From the NCBI GenBank assembly GCA_023412005.1, contig JAEYOE010000012.1:248001-312000 (forward strand): 64,000 nt of DNA, in the 5' to 3' direction. Source of the stretch: Bacillota bacterium. Its GTDB lineage: Bacteria > Bacillota > Clostridia > Christensenellales > SZUA-584. Positions 63,878-64,000 of this stretch are shown here, one piece after another. The notes under the pieces were generated by a model. The model made no database searches and was not told the origin of the DNA. It was given only the letters and a program-made list of their open reading frames with translations. The stretch's first letter is position 1. The number at the start of each line of letters is the position of its first letter. The position numbers were made by a program, and so were the translations under genes.

Positions 63878-64000
63878 ATGGATATTAAAACAATCAACGA
63901 AAACGGGACGGTGACCATCACGCTGGCAGGGCGCCTTGATACCATCACCCAAGAGTCGCTGGCCAAAGAACTCGATACGGTGTTCAGCGGTGAAAAAGCC
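63878..64000 (+). CDS. STAS-domain anti-sigma factor antagonist, 3'-truncated by the window
   Basis: Only 41 residues are visible (MDIKTINENGTVTITLAG, then RLDTITQESLAKELD). The pattern V-x-L-x-G-R-L-D-T is the first strand and turn of SpoIIAA/RsbV-type STAS proteins. The phospho-acceptor serine lies outside. AGGAGG overlaps the stop of the ATPase gene, so the two are translationally linked. Confidence 0.85.
   Translation, partial: MDIKTINENGTVTITLAGRLDTITQESLAKELDTVFSGEKA

Overview
This window looks like the chromosome of an anaerobic, saccharolytic Gram-positive bacterium of the Clostridia. The signs are CUT1 sugar transporters paired with YesM/YesN-type two-component systems, lipoprotein solute-binding proteins, TTG/GTG starts, strong GGAGG ribosome binding sites, a FabT-like regulator and a Gram-positive-type Pel exopolysaccharide operon with no outer-membrane genes. 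It is probably a plant-polysaccharide degrader. No rRNA, tRNA or CRISPR array was recognised. The species cannot be named from the sequence alone.

Layout. (1) 1-3312: the end of a bacterial microcompartment (BMC) operon: a truncated PduS-like iron-sulfur flavoprotein, a PduT-like tandem-BMC protein, two hexamer/pentamer shell gene pairs (H-P-H-P) and a deoxyribose-phosphate aldolase, closed by a terminator. (2) 3933-20869: an exopolysaccharide region: galE, a membrane-anchored hydrolase-like protein, a 1982-residue secreted Ig-repeat protein with an embedded NodB deacetylase, and pelD-pelE-pelA(deacetylase)-pelF-pelG. (3) 20973-23096, minus: a secreted parallel beta-helix/Fn3 protein whose leader can form two mutually exclusive hairpins. 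(4) 23390-26750: an IS1595 transposase scrap, a PadR-DUF1700-SDR-SDR operon with a clear promoter/operator, and a dehydrogenase remnant. (5) 26850-30412: an AraC regulator divergent from a GH57 enzyme and an aldose-epimerase-like protein.

(6) 30831-38956 and (7) 39177-52027 are two sugar-uptake modules. Each has a YesMN-type two-component system divergent from a CUT1 ABC transporter with its own MsmK-type ATPase. The second also carries a GH95 alpha-L-fucosidase, a DUF624 protein and a GH31 alpha-xylosidase-like enzyme, a pairing that suggests fucosylated xyloglucan oligosaccharides. Degenerate copies of a dispersed intergenic repeat lie in and around these modules. (8) 52414-55980: a FabT-like MarR gene with two operator-like palindromes, a frameshifted degV (FakB-like), and prfC (RF3), which lacks an in-frame ATG and has an attenuator-like leader. 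(9) 56107-60072, minus: a PAS-PAS-GGDEF-HD-GYP protein and a cytoplasmic LacI-type sugar sensor fused to a GGDEF domain. Both could set the c-di-GMP level read by PelD. (10) 60519-64000: a polar amino-acid ABC system with a permuted binding-protein/permease fusion, an ATPase carrying a degenerate RsbW-like domain, and a STAS (anti-sigma antagonist) gene running off the right edge. This last locus, which seems to join transport to partner switching, is the most unusual thing in the window.
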